A stretch of 64,000 bases of DNA from Methanoregulaceae archaeon UBA467. Its GTDB lineage: Archaea > Halobacteriota > Methanomicrobia > Methanomicrobiales > Methanospirillaceae. This document shows, in pieces, positions 39,606-49,158 of the stretch. The DNA is taken from the NCBI GenBank assembly GCA_002503825.1, contig DASP01000012.1:237474-301473 (forward strand), given 5' to 3'. The number at the start of each line of letters is the position of its first letter. Positions within the stretch are counted from its first letter, which is position 1. Made by a program: the position numbers and the translations under genes. The notes beneath the pieces are model-generated. The model saw only the letters and a program-made list of their open reading frames with translations, did no database searches and was not told where the DNA came from.

Positions 39606-39941
39606 CTAATCGTGAATCATCGTCAGGAGCATCTTGAACCGGTGAACCGCCCTGACCCCATGCGGAATTCGTGCGGGCATGATTATCATCTGCCCCCTGT
39701 TCAGTGAATATTCCTTCCCTGCAACCGTGATCTCAGCCGAGCCCTCGATAATGGTCAAAATCGCATCATAAGGTGCCGTATGTTCAGAGAGGCCTTCCCC
39801 GGCATCGAATGCGAAGATCGTAATCGTCCCCGTGGGTTTATTGACAACCATCCTGCTCACAACAGAGCCGTCCTGGTATGAGACCAGCTGTGCCGGATCC
39901 AGTATCTTTTCCTTTAATTCTTCATCTGTTTTATCGTTCAT
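39606..39941 (-). CDS. cupin-domain protein
   Basis: 111 residues forming a single cupin barrel. Motif 1 is loose (LSEHTAPYDAILTIIEGSAEI, with one His and a Thr in place of other ligands); motif 2 is MIIMPARIPHGVRAV. Small stand-alone cupins of this kind are widespread in methanogens and have no assigned reaction. It is upstream of, and probably co-transcribed with, the four-TM protein. A second cupin gene lies just beyond on the opposite strand. Confidence 0.78.
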   Translation of the reverse strand: MNDKTDEELKEKILDPAQLVSYQDGSVVSRMVVNKPTGTITIFAFDAGEGLSEHTAPYDAILTIIEGSAEITVAGKEYSLNRGQMIIMPARIPHGVRAVHRFKMLLTMIHD

Positions 39942-40071
39942 TACATGGCACCTGAATCAGAGATGTGCTGTATGATCCTTTAAGTGTGCTTTTCATCATC
40001 GCCACCCGCCGGTTCCCGGCACAGGGGAGACGGGTAGTCCCACAGCAACCCATTTTTTAAGGCACATAAGG

Positions 40072-40081
40072 AATTATATAC
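40072..40081 (+). promoter_or_regulatory. TATA-like element for cupin gene
   Basis: AAGGAATTATATAC has a BRE-like purine stretch followed by TTATATA, about 30-36 bases upstream of the ATG at 40110. The spacing would place transcription start just before the start codon. Confidence 0.4.
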
Positions 40082-40109
40082 GGAAACGACTACCGGTAAC
40101 AGGGATTAC

Positions 40110-40511
40110 ATGAAAACCAGAGCCATCCCTGTTGCAAACCTGTTCAGGTGCCTTGAGACTGCCGTGACGGATCCTCTTGTCGGGATCCGGATCACCCGGG
40201 TCACGGGAGATGATGAGATGGGCATGTATATTGCAGAACTGGAACCCAAACGGCGGGTTACTGCTCATTTTCATCCTCACGGCAGTGAAATATACTGTAT
40301 TCTTCGCGGGAACGCGAGGATCCATACAGGTCGGCCCGGAACGCGGGAAACGGTGACCTGGGACGACCCGGCGGACCTTGATGAAGGCGACAGTTTCACA
40401 GTTCCGGAGGGTACCGTCCATTCACTTGAGAATACCGGACCGATGCCAGTTCTCTTTCTTGCACTGGCACCTTCATCGCATATTGGAAATGATCGGGTCA
40501 TTGTCGGGTGA
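40110..40511 (+). CDS. cupin-domain protein with HxH metal motif
   Basis: 133 residues. The cupin motif 1 (HFHPHGSEIYCILRGNARI) has the His pair and Glu usual for metal binding, and motif 2 is FTVPEGTVHSLEN. The reaction and substrate are unknown. It is divergent from the other cupin gene at 39606-39941; the two proteins are only distantly alike. Confidence 0.8.
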   Translation: MKTRAIPVANLFRCLETAVTDPLVGIRITRVTGDDEMGMYIAELEPKRRVTAHFHPHGSEIYCILRGNARIHTGRPGTRETVTWDDPADLDEGDSFTVPEGTVHSLENTGPMPVLFLALAPSSHIGNDRVIVG

Positions 40512-40801
40512 GGCAGGGCCGCAGGGAAGGATAAATGCATGCCTGGCCGGTATACTATTGACGATCCAGGGAAATTCATCGGGAACGACTGTATATATGA
40601 CCTGTCGATGAGAAAACCTGATGATTTTTTTATGATTTCCCCTGACACATCCTGTTCCGGCAAAATACCTGGCAGTAACGAAGTAATCTGTCCTGGCGGG
40701 TTATTGTGCCCGGTGCAGGAATGCCACCCGGCCGGCTCCTGTACCGGTATTTATATAATAAACAGGATCATAGGCCACACATAACAAAGAACCAGAGGTC
40801 T

Positions 40802-42118
40802 ATGAGCGAACTTCAACGTTCCCTCGGGGTATGGCAGGCTGCCGCAGTCAGCATCGGGGCAATTATCGGGGCCGGGATATTTGTCCTGATCGGGGTTGCC
40901 TCCGGATTGGCAGGACCTGCAGTTATTCTTTCATTCATTCTTGCCGGCCTTGCGGCAATGTTTACTGCATTAAGTGCCGCCGAGCTCTCGTCATTTATCA
41001 CCGAAGCAGGCGGGTCCTACATCTATACCCACCACGCATTCGGACGGTTCTGGGGATTTCTTGTCGGCTGGATGCAGTCTGCGGATTACATCCTCGGTGC
41101 AAGCGCGGTCGCGATAGGATTTGCCGCTTATTTTACCTATTTTGTCAATATCCCGGAGAGCAGGTTCAGCCTGCTGGTCGTCGGGTGTTCCCTCCCCCTT
41201 ATCCTTGCCCTGCTCAATATGAGGGGAATGAAAGCGGCTGCTGGAGCTAACAGCATTCTCGTCCTCTTAAAGATACTTGCACTGGCAGTCTTTGTAATCG
41301 TCGGGTCCGGCTACCTCTTTTCAGACGGTGACATGAGTAATTATTCCCCATTCCTGCCAAACGGCGTATCAGGGCTGTTCCATGGCGCTGCAATCATATT
41401 TTTTGCATTTGTCGGGTTCAATACCGTCACGGTAATAGCAGAAGAAGTCAGGGATCCGAAGAAAAATGTTCCAAGGGCGCTCATGCTCGCACTAGTGGTA
41501 TGTGCAGCGATCTACATCGCCGTCTCGGTGGTCGCAGTCGGTCTCCTGAACTGGTCGGTCCTTGCAAACTCGGCAGCACCCCTCGAAGAAGCACTGATGG
41601 TAGCGACGGACAACCAGATCATCCTGAAATATGTCTCACTTGCAGCACTTTTTGCGACCGGCTCGGTAGTCATCTCGATGATCTTCGGCGGGTCACGGGC
41701 GATCTTTGCCATGGCACGCCAGCACCTCCTCCCGCACCGGCTGACACGGATATCAAAGCGGGGCGTTCCGGTATATGCGGTCGCGGCCGTTTCAGTTATT
41801 ATGTCACTCATCATCCTTGTCTCGGGAGGAAATCTTGATACCCTTGCCCAGATTTTTAATTTCGGCACTTTGATGACGTTTTTCTTCATCAACTTGAGCC
41901 TTATCAAGCTCCGCTGGGACAAGCCCGGGGCAGAACGCAGTTTTAAGGTTCCGGGGTACCCCCTGACGCCCCTGCTCGGTATAATCTCCTGCAGCCTCCT
42001 CCTCGCGTATTTGAGCCGCTATGCAATGCTCTTTGGAGTTATCTGGATTGCTGCAGGCGTATTCATATTTGAAGTGAACATGAACCGCCGCGGGCATCAG
42101 CCCCCTGGTAACCCTTAA
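40802..42118 (+). CDS. APC-family amino acid permease
   Basis: About 438 residues and 12 TM helices. SIGAIIGAGIFVLIGVASG and GGSYIYTHHAFGRFWGFLVGW are typical APC consensus blocks, similar to cationic amino acid transporters of the YfnA group. The ATG at 40802 is chosen; the longer frame from 40706 adds a hydrophilic leader (MPGAGMPPGRLLYRYLYNK) with no family match. It is a different branch from the antiporter at 33146. The amino acid carried is unknown. Confidence 0.87.
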   Translation: MSELQRSLGVWQAAAVSIGAIIGAGIFVLIGVASGLAGPAVILSFILAGLAAMFTALSAAELSSFITEAGGSYIYTHHAFGRFWGFLVGWMQSADYILGASAVAIGFAAYFTYFVNIPESRFSLLVVGCSLPLILALLNMRGMKAAAGANSILVLLKILALAVFVIVGSGYLFSDGDMSNYSPFLPNGVSGLFHGAAIIFFAFVGFNTVTVIAEEVRDPKKNVPRALMLALVVCAAIYIAVSVVAVGLLNWSVLANSAAPLEEALMVATDNQIILKYVSLAALFATGSVVISMIFGGSRAIFAMARQHLLPHRLTRISKRGVPVYAVAAVSVIMSLIILVSGGNLDTLAQIFNFGTLMTFFFINLSLIKLRWDKPGAERSFKVPGYPLTPLLGIISCSLLLAYLSRYAMLFGVIWIAAGVFIFEVNMNRRGHQPPGNP

Positions 42119-42252
42119 GTGAAAAGGGAAGCCTGCTTTCCTCTGCGCAGGGAATTTTACCCTGCCGGGCTGCCTTCCCAGATGTACGTCCTGATCAGAA
42201 TTTTTCAGTGTTATGGAGGTCCTGCCAATACCCGGGCCCCCCAGGTCGTCCT

Positions 42253-43203
42253 TCAGGGGCGGAAAGAGCCGATACCGGTCTCGTATCCCAGTGCGATGAC
42301 CGATGCCCCGAGAAGCGGTGCACGCCCGTCGAGTGCGCTGAAGCGGAATTCAGGGGTCTTTAAATAGTGGTCAAGGTGCCGCTGCATGGGACCAAGGATA
42401 AGGTCCCTGTTCTGCAGGACGACCGAGCCGTCCAGTATGATGACCTCCGGGTCATAGGCAACGATGACATCGGAGAAGCCCCGTGCATTTATCATTCCCA
42501 GCTCTTCGATGAACGAGAGGGCCACCGGATTGCCATTCCCCGCAGCGGAAAAGATCTCCTGTGCCGTATCACAGGCACAACCCGCAGGGGAGAGAGAGTT
42601 ATACCCGCAATACGCCCGGAAAAACCGCGGGATATGCCTGCCTGACGAAAACCCCTCCCAGTGGCCGTAGTGACCGCACCCGCACCGGTGGTTGTACCGG
42701 TCATCGACAATAAAATGGCCGATCTCACAGGCATTTCCGTCCCTCCCGAGGACCAGTCTCCCGTTGAGGATCGCCCCCGCCCCTATCCCGGTAGAGATGG
42801 TGATATACAGGAGGTTATCGGTGTCACTGCCGCACCCGTAGGTATATTCCCCGAGCACCCCCGCATGACAGTCATTGACCATGTGCACCGGAACGCCGAA
42901 GGTATCCTGAAGGGGATGAACAAGCGGTACTACGGGAAACGGAATATTCGGCGGGTTTATTATCGCTCCGGCATGGATATCCACCGGTCCTGCTGCACTG
43001 ATACCGATGCCGGATATGGTGATGTCCCCTGCATTCACCAGGAGTCCGTTTATTTTCCTGATGAGATCTGCCGCAATGATATCTGCCGAATTCCCGTGCA
43101 CCGGTGTGGAGGAGGAGACCGATGCAGACAGGGTTCCTTCTCCGGTCACCAGTGCAACCCGGGTATTGGTGGCCCCTACATCTATGGCGATTACATGGTC
43201 CAT
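42253..43203 (-). CDS. ROK-family sugar kinase
   Basis: About 316 residues. The ATP-binding phosphate-1 motif is IDVGATNTRVALV, the catalytic region has VHMVNDCHAGVLGEYTYG, and the ROK zinc motif is CGCGHYGHWEG (His in place of the last Cys). ROK proteins phosphorylate glucose or amino sugars, and some are repressors; no helix-turn-helix is seen here, so a kinase is likely. ATG 43203 with GGGAG upstream is preferred over TTG 43230. Confidence 0.85.
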   Translation of the reverse strand: MDHVIAIDVGATNTRVALVTGEGTLSASVSSSTPVHGNSADIIAADLIRKINGLLVNAGDITISGIGISAAGPVDIHAGAIINPPNIPFPVVPLVHPLQDTFGVPVHMVNDCHAGVLGEYTYGCGSDTDNLLYITISTGIGAGAILNGRLVLGRDGNACEIGHFIVDDRYNHRCGCGHYGHWEGFSSGRHIPRFFRAYCGYNSLSPAGCACDTAQEIFSAAGNGNPVALSFIEELGMINARGFSDVIVAYDPEVIILDGSVVLQNRDLILGPMQRHLDHYLKTPEFRFSALDGRAPLLGASVIALGYETGIGSFRP

Positions 43204-43230
43204 ACTGCTCCCGTCATTATCTGAATGCAA

Positions 43231-43751
43231 GAGGATATCCTTTTCGGGATTTATGCATGCACGATGCGGGTTAAAGGATTATCCGGGGCACTTCCGGCAG
43301 CAGGGAGAAAAATTCCGTATTCCAGGATATGCCGCAGCGGTCGTTCCCGGAACTGCCACGCGATATCTGCACTCCCCGGAGGGGCATCCCGGGACCTTTC
43401 GCTTCTGACTCCGCCGGGTCATTTTGACAATGGCGACCCGTTTGCCTGGAGGGATGAATGATACACCGGAGCTCTTTTACCGGATTGGCGGCAGATGGGC
43501 AGCCATGTGATAATTCTGTATAGATCCTCTCTGCGGTGTTGTATGGGTTGATGGGAACACATTCGGGAATACCGGGTAGTCACTGGAACGCCGCCCGGGC
43601 GCCCTTCGGGAGCGGCGACTTCCATCGTGCCGGGGTACGGGTGCAACAACCCCCGCATATCACGCTCACAAGAAAAATTGCATCTGCACGAATGAGCGAA
43701 GACCCATAAAAAAAGGTGTCCGGATTCCCCCTTTTCACAACTGAACAGAGT
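43231..43751. other. intergenic region with a repeat copy
   Basis: Contains repeat family 2 copy B and, at 43709-43715, seven A residues that read as a T-run after the minus-strand wHTH gene. No gene was recognised. Confidence 0.5.
43577..43672 (+). repeat. intergenic repeat family 2, copy B
   Basis: Similar to 37661-37757 over about 95 bases. It contains a GC-rich inverted repeat (CGCCGC ... GCGGCG around GGGCGCCCTTCGGG). A weaker partial match (CGCCGCCCGGGCACCCTTC) occurs at 46773-46791. Confidence 0.55.
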
Positions 43752-44084
43752 CTATTTTCGTGACTTAATCCCGCTATATTCTGCCTTTCCGGCAGGGGTG
43801 AGGCCGACCGAGAGGATTTGACGCTTTGTTGCCGCATCACGGAGGACGTTCACCGCCCTGAAGACCTCGAGTTTTTGAATGTGTTCAAGCGTCTGCTCAG
43901 GGGAGATATGCATCCTCTGGGAGAGCACCCGGGGGGATGCACCCCCCGGGAATTCCTCGCCTAGAAGCCAGATAATCCACTCTTCATTATTGTGAACCAC
44001 ATCGGGCATGATAAACATAAAGGACACTCTGCCGTTCCGCTTATAAAAACCTGACTGCCGGCTTTCTGTAGAACTGCTATTCAT
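43752..44084 (-). CDS. winged-helix transcriptional regulator
   Basis: 110 residues with a predicted winged-helix core (EEWIIWLLGEEFPGGASPRVLSQRM, then ISPEQTLEHIQKLEVFRAV and a wing LRDAATKRQILSVGLTPAGK). It is divergent from the MFS exporter gene, with 66 bases between them, the usual arrangement of a local repressor and its target pump. The exact family (MarR-like or other) is unclear. Confidence 0.7.
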   Translation of the reverse strand: MNSSSTESRQSGFYKRNGRVSFMFIMPDVVHNNEEWIIWLLGEEFPGGASPRVLSQRMHISPEQTLEHIQKLEVFRAVNVLRDAATKRQILSVGLTPAGKAEYSGIKSRK

Positions 44085-44150
44085 ATTGCAGTGGTTTTTT
44101 TGAGCGATTATGAATAATTAAAATAGTTACAGGGCATTCAGGAAATAATC

Positions 44151-45599
44151 ATGTCTGAAATTTCTAACCGTCAGAAAATGTCGCCAAAAGAACTTCTGGT
44201 AGTTCTCGTCATATCTCTCGGGTCATTCATGTCAGGTCTTGATGCAACGATTGTCAATATCGCTCTCCCGACGATTGGAAAAGCATTTGATGTCTCGACC
44301 GTGACCGTCTCATGGGTCCTGAACGCATACCTTATCATCCTCGTCAGCCTGCTGCTGGCCGCGTCGCGCCTCGGTGACATCAGGGGGTACCGGAAAGTAT
44401 TCCTCGGCGGGTTCGTAATTTTTACCTGCGGGTCTGCCTTGTGCGGCATTGCACCGTCAATTGATATTCTTGTTATCTCGCGCATGTTACAGGCAGTCGG
44501 AGGTGCGGTCATCGCGGCACTCGGATCGGTCATGGTTACATCCTACCTTGCCTCCTCCCTCCGTGGCCAGGCACTCGGGATTGTGGCAATGTTCACCATG
44601 CTCGGGGCTGCCCTCGGCCCTGTTGTCGGAGGATTCCTGACCAGTGCATTCTCATGGCGGTTTATCTTCTATGTCAACCTGCCGGTCGGAATCATTGCAA
44701 TACTTCTCGGCCTGCATGTCCTGCCACGTGTTGCCGCGGTATCACCAAAAGCCCGTCTCGATGCACCGGGAGTTGCACTCATCTTTGTCGCCCTCGGGAC
44801 ACTCATCTTCGGGCTTACCACGCTCCAGGGATCCACCGCAATGACTGCGGTCGCCGCACTGGTCGTATCATTCGTCTTCTGGAGCCTGTTCTATATGAGA
44901 GAGCGCCGTGCCCCGGAACCGCTTATCAATTTCCGCCTCTTTTCCAGCCGGGCGTTCTCGCTCCAGAACATCAACGTGATGCTTATCCAGCTCGGTATGG
45001 CGGGTGTCATGATCCTGATGCCGTTCTATCTCGAGATGGTAAAACAGATCCCGACCGACAATGCCGGGACAATCCTCCTTGCCCTCCCGATAGGAATGAT
45101 CCTCACCTCGCCGATAGCCGGACGAATTTCGGATGTCATAGGAACGAAAAAACCCATTGTCCTCGGATTTGCAATTTGTTCTGTCGCGCTCCTCTTCCTC
45201 TCGACCCTCAGCGCCCACTCAAGTATCGGTCATGCAGAGATCTACCTGTTCCTCCTCGGTGCCGGATCAGGGTTTGCATACGCCCCGCTGAACAGTGCGG
45301 TCATGGGAATTTCACCGCCTGAATCACGCGGTTCGACTTCAGGCCTGATCAAGATGATGACCAATCTCGGGTCCTCGCTTGGCGTTGCGCTTGTCATGCT
45401 TGTAACAACAGCAGCCCTCGGACCAAAACTGGCCCAGTTGTCTGCGCATACACTCCCTGCCGGTGAACTTTCAGGGGCCTTTGATATCGCATTCCTCTTC
45501 CTGATGTGCGTGGAGATCCTCGGAATCATCCTGATGCTTGCAATAAAAGACACCCCGAGCACATACAGCACTGACGGAGAACCTGTTGCAGGGTTCTGA
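44151..45599 (+). CDS. MFS multidrug exporter, EmrB/QacA (DHA2) type
   Basis: 482 residues and about 14 TM helices. The TM1 signature GSFMSGLDATIVNIALPTIG and motif A variant (ASRLGDIRGYRKVFLGG), with motif C-like LGAALGPVVGGFL, are diagnostic of DHA2 exporters, which use proton antiport to export drugs or other hydrophobic compounds. A TATA-like AATTAAAATAG lies about 30 bases upstream of the ATG. The divergent wHTH gene probably controls it. Confidence 0.9.
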   Translation: MSEISNRQKMSPKELLVVLVISLGSFMSGLDATIVNIALPTIGKAFDVSTVTVSWVLNAYLIILVSLLLAASRLGDIRGYRKVFLGGFVIFTCGSALCGIAPSIDILVISRMLQAVGGAVIAALGSVMVTSYLASSLRGQALGIVAMFTMLGAALGPVVGGFLTSAFSWRFIFYVNLPVGIIAILLGLHVLPRVAAVSPKARLDAPGVALIFVALGTLIFGLTTLQGSTAMTAVAALVVSFVFWSLFYMRERRAPEPLINFRLFSSRAFSLQNINVMLIQLGMAGVMILMPFYLEMVKQIPTDNAGTILLALPIGMILTSPIAGRISDVIGTKKPIVLGFAICSVALLFLSTLSAHSSIGHAEIYLFLLGAGSGFAYAPLNSAVMGISPPESRGSTSGLIKMMTNLGSSLGVALVMLVTTAALGPKLAQLSAHTLPAGELSGAFDIAFLFLMCVEILGIILMLAIKDTPSTYSTDGEPVAGF

Positions 45600-45623
45600 A
45601 ATACTATTTTTTTGCAAAAAATG

Positions 45624-45743
45624 GTTTATGCTGAAATCCCCATTTCGATAAAGACTGTTCGATCCATTTCTCTGACAGGAGGAGTCGCACCACATCCCGC
45701 TTTACCCCCGCTGAAGGATGACCTCCAGGTACGATTGATTGGG
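45624..45743 (+). repeat. ~120-bp intergenic repeat family 1, copy R1
   Basis: Contains CCCCATTTCGATA, GTTCGATCCATTTCTCTGAC and GGAGG, followed by a C-rich stretch and CCAGGTA. The same order occurs in reverse orientation at 56710-56834. An open frame runs across it with PISIKTVRSISLTGG. Confidence 0.7.
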
Positions 45744-45750
45744 ATTTTGG

Positions 45751-45866
45751 GCTTTGTTGAAATACTTAATTTCGATATCATGTTCTATTTATTTTTCTGA
45801 CAGGAGGGGTTTCGCACCTCCCTGCCCCACCCCCGGGATGTCCTGCGGGCAGGGTTGACCCGGACC
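45751..45866 (+). repeat. ~120-bp intergenic repeat family 1, copy R2
   Basis: Direct repeat of R1 beginning with GCTTTGTTGAAA, then ATTTCGATATCATGTTC, TTTTTCTGACAGGAGGGG, and ending GGCAGGGTTGACCCGGACC. It is more diverged than R1 relative to R3 in its middle, but matches R3 at both ends. The frame that is open in R1 and R3 is interrupted by a stop here. Confidence 0.65.
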
Positions 45867-46056
45867 TTACTTTTTTTTATAAGAACCTGAGCCACGGTCC
45901 TTATCGCAGTATGGAGGTGCACATGCGGCGGGGCATCAGCCCCGGGAATGTCCCGAAGTGGAGTGCGGCGAAAGAGGAATCGTGAGAGTTCCGGAAAGGT
46001 TTTCAATATAACCATTTTTTCTTTATTTCAGGCACCCTGGATTTTTTAAAAAAGCA

Positions 46057-46698
46057 TCAGGATGCCACAACGCTGATATCCATTCCGGCGATCTCCCGGC
46101 AGACCTTTGCCTGCTCAGACTGGGTCCAGCGGTCAAAGACGAGTGCCTGGAAGGGCTGCCATATCACGACCCACGAAAAAATAACCATAACGTTCTGGAG
46201 AATGAGTGCAACCGGTTCGTGCGGGAAACGGTCAGCAAGAACGATTATGGAAAACGCAGGGATACAGACCCCCACGGTCAGCCTGAATTCACGCATCCCG
46301 ATCTTCCACGTAAGCCTCCTGTCACGACCGAGTTCGCCTGCACGAGTGAGAAAATGAGCCCTTATCGCTGCAGCAATGTCTTTTTCGCGACCGGGATTAT
46401 AATCTGCCGCCGGAAGGCTGATCTCAAGGCGGCTCCGGGTACGTGCCTTCAGCGGGTACCTGGTATCCAGGACCGCATGCAGGATTGCAGATTCGGCCCG
46501 GTCCGAAAGTTCACGGCTTCCCTCGGGAGAAGGGTCGTCAGGGTCATAAAAATGGGCGATCGTCCGGAACGGTACCTGCACACGTTCCTTTTCACTTCCT
46601 GTCGATGATGTATCCATATCTGTCCCCCCGGCCTGCCGGTCCGGCGATTGTCCGTCTGGATAAGGTTGTTCAGCGTTTCTATTTGAAGTCATGCTCAC
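46057..46698 (-). CDS. membrane protein of unknown function
   Basis: 213 residues. The N-terminal 120 residues are hydrophilic and charged (DPDDPSPEGSRELSDRAES, YPLKARTRSRLEISLP); two TM helices follow (FRLTVGVCIPAFSIIVLAD and ALILQNVMVIFSWVVIWQPF), with a short tail. No family recognised. It is transcribed away from the K+ channel gene that follows. Confidence 0.65.
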   Translation of the reverse strand: MSMTSNRNAEQPYPDGQSPDRQAGGTDMDTSSTGSEKERVQVPFRTIAHFYDPDDPSPEGSRELSDRAESAILHAVLDTRYPLKARTRSRLEISLPAADYNPGREKDIAAAIRAHFLTRAGELGRDRRLTWKIGMREFRLTVGVCIPAFSIIVLADRFPHEPVALILQNVMVIFSWVVIWQPFQALVFDRWTQSEQAKVCREIAGMDISVVAS

Positions 46699-46948
46699 CT
46701 CAGGTCAGGTCCGTCATATGCCTGAACAGGTAACCGGACAGGTTCCGGGAACCACTTTTTATTTTATTTTTTCGCCGCCCGGGCACCCTTCCGTGCCGGA
46801 TCCCGGATATCATTTTTCCGGAGCCTTACGGCCCTGCATGAAAAGTCAATAATTAAGATGGATTGATGCTTTTTACTTGTACAGATGACGTCCCGGCGGA
46901 AGGGGCCCGTGTACCCTGCTTCGCCGGACAACGAAAAGATTTGTTCAC

Positions 46949-47914
46949 ATGAATCCTGAAAGAACGAAAAACCCGGTAAAATCACGGGTCTATGCGATAC
47001 TCGAGAGATCCCCGGGCAGGGACCGGCTGGCCATACTGGTCCAGATTACACTCGCGATCGTTATCTTACTCAATACGATCCTTGTAGTCATCTACACGGT
47101 GCCGTGGATAGCACTTGAGTACTGGGTCCCCATTAATGTCACCATCACGGTCTGCCTGCTGATTTTTACTGCAGAATATATCCTCCGGCTCTGGTCGTGC
47201 ACGAATGCCCCGACATTCCGGGCGCGGATGACGGAGCGGTTACGGTATGCAACCGGATTTTACATGATCATCGACCTTATATCCATAATCCCGCTGTTTT
47301 TCCCGCTTTTCTTCCCGAAGGACTTTGCCCTGCTCAGGACATTTCGCCTGCTCTCAATTTTCAAGCTGGGCCGTTATGCCCGTTACTCCGAATCGCTTGC
47401 ACTGCTTAAGCGTGTCATCGTCAAGAAACGGGAGATCTTTACCATCATGGTCTTTTTCCTCGTCTTTGTCATCCTCTTTTCATCCACTGTCATGTACCTG
47501 GTCGAAAACAGTGCCCAGCCTGACAAGTTCTCAAGTATCCCGGCCGCAATGTGGTGGGCGGTAATGACCGTGACGACTGTCGGATACGGCGATATCATCC
47601 CGGTAACACCGCTTGGCCAGACCCTGGCATCGGTTATGACACTTGCGGGCGTCCTTCTCCTCGCACTGCCGTCCGCCATCCTCGCGACAGGATTCATCGA
47701 GGAGCGCCAGAAAGACCACGAGACGCCGCCCCATGGTTCTTCGGGAAATGAGCTTGAACTCCTCGAACGGCTTGCTGCGCTGAAAGAGAACGGACACATA
47801 TCAGGAGAAGAGTTCGAATCACTCAAGCATCTCGTCATACCGGCGCATTCTCCTGGCAAAGGCGACTCCCAGGATGCCCCCGACGTGATCGTGTCAAAAA
47901 ACAAGAAGATTTAA
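46949..47914 (+). CDS. voltage-gated-like potassium channel with SHOCT-like tail
   Basis: 321 residues, six TM helices and a pore with TVTTVGYGDIIP. The S4-like segment is LLRTFRLLSIFKLGRYARYS. The C-terminal tail (LELLERLAALKENGHISGEE) resembles a SHOCT domain, a short helical module common in bacterial and archaeal membrane proteins. It differs from the channel at 19750, which ends in a coiled coil. The gene is monocistronic and ends at a clear hairpin shared with the convergent flavin reductase gene. Confidence 0.87.
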   Translation: MNPERTKNPVKSRVYAILERSPGRDRLAILVQITLAIVILLNTILVVIYTVPWIALEYWVPINVTITVCLLIFTAEYILRLWSCTNAPTFRARMTERLRYATGFYMIIDLISIIPLFFPLFFPKDFALLRTFRLLSIFKLGRYARYSESLALLKRVIVKKREIFTIMVFFLVFVILFSSTVMYLVENSAQPDKFSSIPAAMWWAVMTVTTVGYGDIIPVTPLGQTLASVMTLAGVLLLALPSAILATGFIEERQKDHETPPHGSSGNELELLERLAALKENGHISGEEFESLKHLVIPAHSPGKGDSQDAPDVIVSKNKKI

Positions 47915-47915
47915 T

Positions 47916-47946
47916 GGTTTCCCCCCTGGGAAACCGGTTTATTTTT
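47916..47946. terminator. bidirectional hairpin between convergent genes
   Basis: A perfect 8-bp stem GGTTTCCC/GGGAAACC (47916-47923 and 47928-47935) with loop CCCT starts one base after the channel stop codon. On the plus strand it is followed by GGTTTATTTTTC. It lies between the stops of the channel and flavin reductase genes and could serve both. Confidence 0.65.
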
Positions 47947-48508
47947 CTGCGTGTTTTTTCCCTTCCGAGAATGCATCGGCGAGGAAATGCCCCATGTGAT
48001 AATATTTGCTTTTCAGGTAGATGATCGGCTCTATCCTGACCGGGTCAGGGCCAAATTCGGTTGAACAGGCCTTATCCACAAAGACACTCTCCACCTGGCC
48101 GATGTATAGTTCATGGCTGCCAAGGTCGACAGACGAATGAAGGCTGCATTCGATATTTATCGGGCACTCGCGGGCCATCGGGGCCTTGAATGTACCGTAA
48201 AACGAGGTGAACATTTTTGTCTTGTCCACTTTTGCACCCGACGCGATACCACAGTAATCGGTCTCGATGACCTGCCTGACGCTTGGAACGTTGATTGAGA
48301 ATGCCTTGTTTTCGTCAATCCCGAGTGCGGTATGGCGTATATGGTTGACGGCCACTGCTATCATCGGAGGTGCGGCACAGGCAGGTGTGCACCATGCTGC
48401 AGTCATATAATTTGCTTTTCCTTCCACCTCGGTGCCAACCAGCACGGTCGGCATCGGGAAGAGAAATGCATGCGCACCTGTCGGTTCCAGGGATGTCTTG
48501 TCTTTCAT
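47939..48508 (-). CDS. flavin reductase-like (flavoredoxin) protein
   Basis: 189 residues in the FMN-binding split-barrel flavin reductase family: LFPMPTVLVGTEVEGKANYMTAAW, PPMIAVAVNHIRHTALGIDENKAFSIN (FMN contact region), and DYCGIASGAKVDKTKM, a motif common to flavoredoxins. These proteins bind FMN and transfer electrons. Probably a redox helper, with no neighbour that fixes its partner. Confidence 0.87.
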   Translation of the reverse strand: MKDKTSLEPTGAHAFLFPMPTVLVGTEVEGKANYMTAAWCTPACAAPPMIAVAVNHIRHTALGIDENKAFSINVPSVRQVIETDYCGIASGAKVDKTKMFTSFYGTFKAPMARECPINIECSLHSSVDLGSHELYIGQVESVFVDKACSTEFGPDPVRIEPIIYLKSKYYHMGHFLADAFSEGKKHAEK

Positions 48509-49158
48509 AAGTACTCCGGAAGAATGAGAGGGTTGTTCCTGATTATGTAAGTTGCGGTGACATCCGGGAATCTCAGCTCATCACCGGGCGGGCTTTTGCC
48601 ATTCACCAGTGCTGAGCCCTTAGTAAAACCAGGCACCCAGTGAAGAAGTATACAAGGGAAACGATTGATATTTTTTCCAGGCGGTCCTGTCGGGCGCTGC
48701 AGGGTTTCCCTGCCTGAAATGACGGCCCGGTCTTTGAAACAAGTGACTGGCTGACAGATGCGGCTGTTCAACATGAATCGACAGCTGCCGGTCGAATGGT
48801 AAAAATGAATCCATGAATTGCATCGCAGATGCCGGATACGATAACCCGGAACAACCGGATCCTGTTTATCCACCGCCACCCCGTTCACAGGCAATGCCGC
48901 AGGATTCAGAGATGACGGGCCTCCTTCTGCCTCTTCTGCGACAGGATGCGATACCGTTCGGGAGGGGGCCGTGCAGCCCTCTTATAAATCAGACCGTCCT
49001 GGCTGAATTCATTGGAAAAATAACAGGGGATCCCTGAAATACCAGCATAACAACGCCCGGGTCTTTTTATAAAAACGATACCACATATTGATATAGTACC
49101 CTGATCAGTCATAATTCTGGGATTTTATTCATAAAGAATAGACCCTGAAGGTGTAATT
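48509..49158. other. 650-bp intergenic region, no supported gene
   Basis: Short frames in this gap lack recognisable features. A TTTTTATAAAAACG stretch (49063-49076) may be a promoter element of the PEGA gene; a purine site GAAGGTG (49147-49153) precedes its ATG. Confidence 0.4.

Larger units (their letters stand above)
45600..46056. other. intergenic region with two repeat copies
   Basis: Begins with a T-run (ATTTTTTTGC, 45606-45615) after the exporter stop, then two tandem copies of repeat family 1, then a region with no recognised gene. Confidence 0.5.

Noticed and set aside
45612..45800. Small protein PISIKTVRSISLTGG... as a gene
   Set aside because: The frame lies in repeat R1; copy R2 carries a stop in it, so it is treated as a repeat-borne frame.
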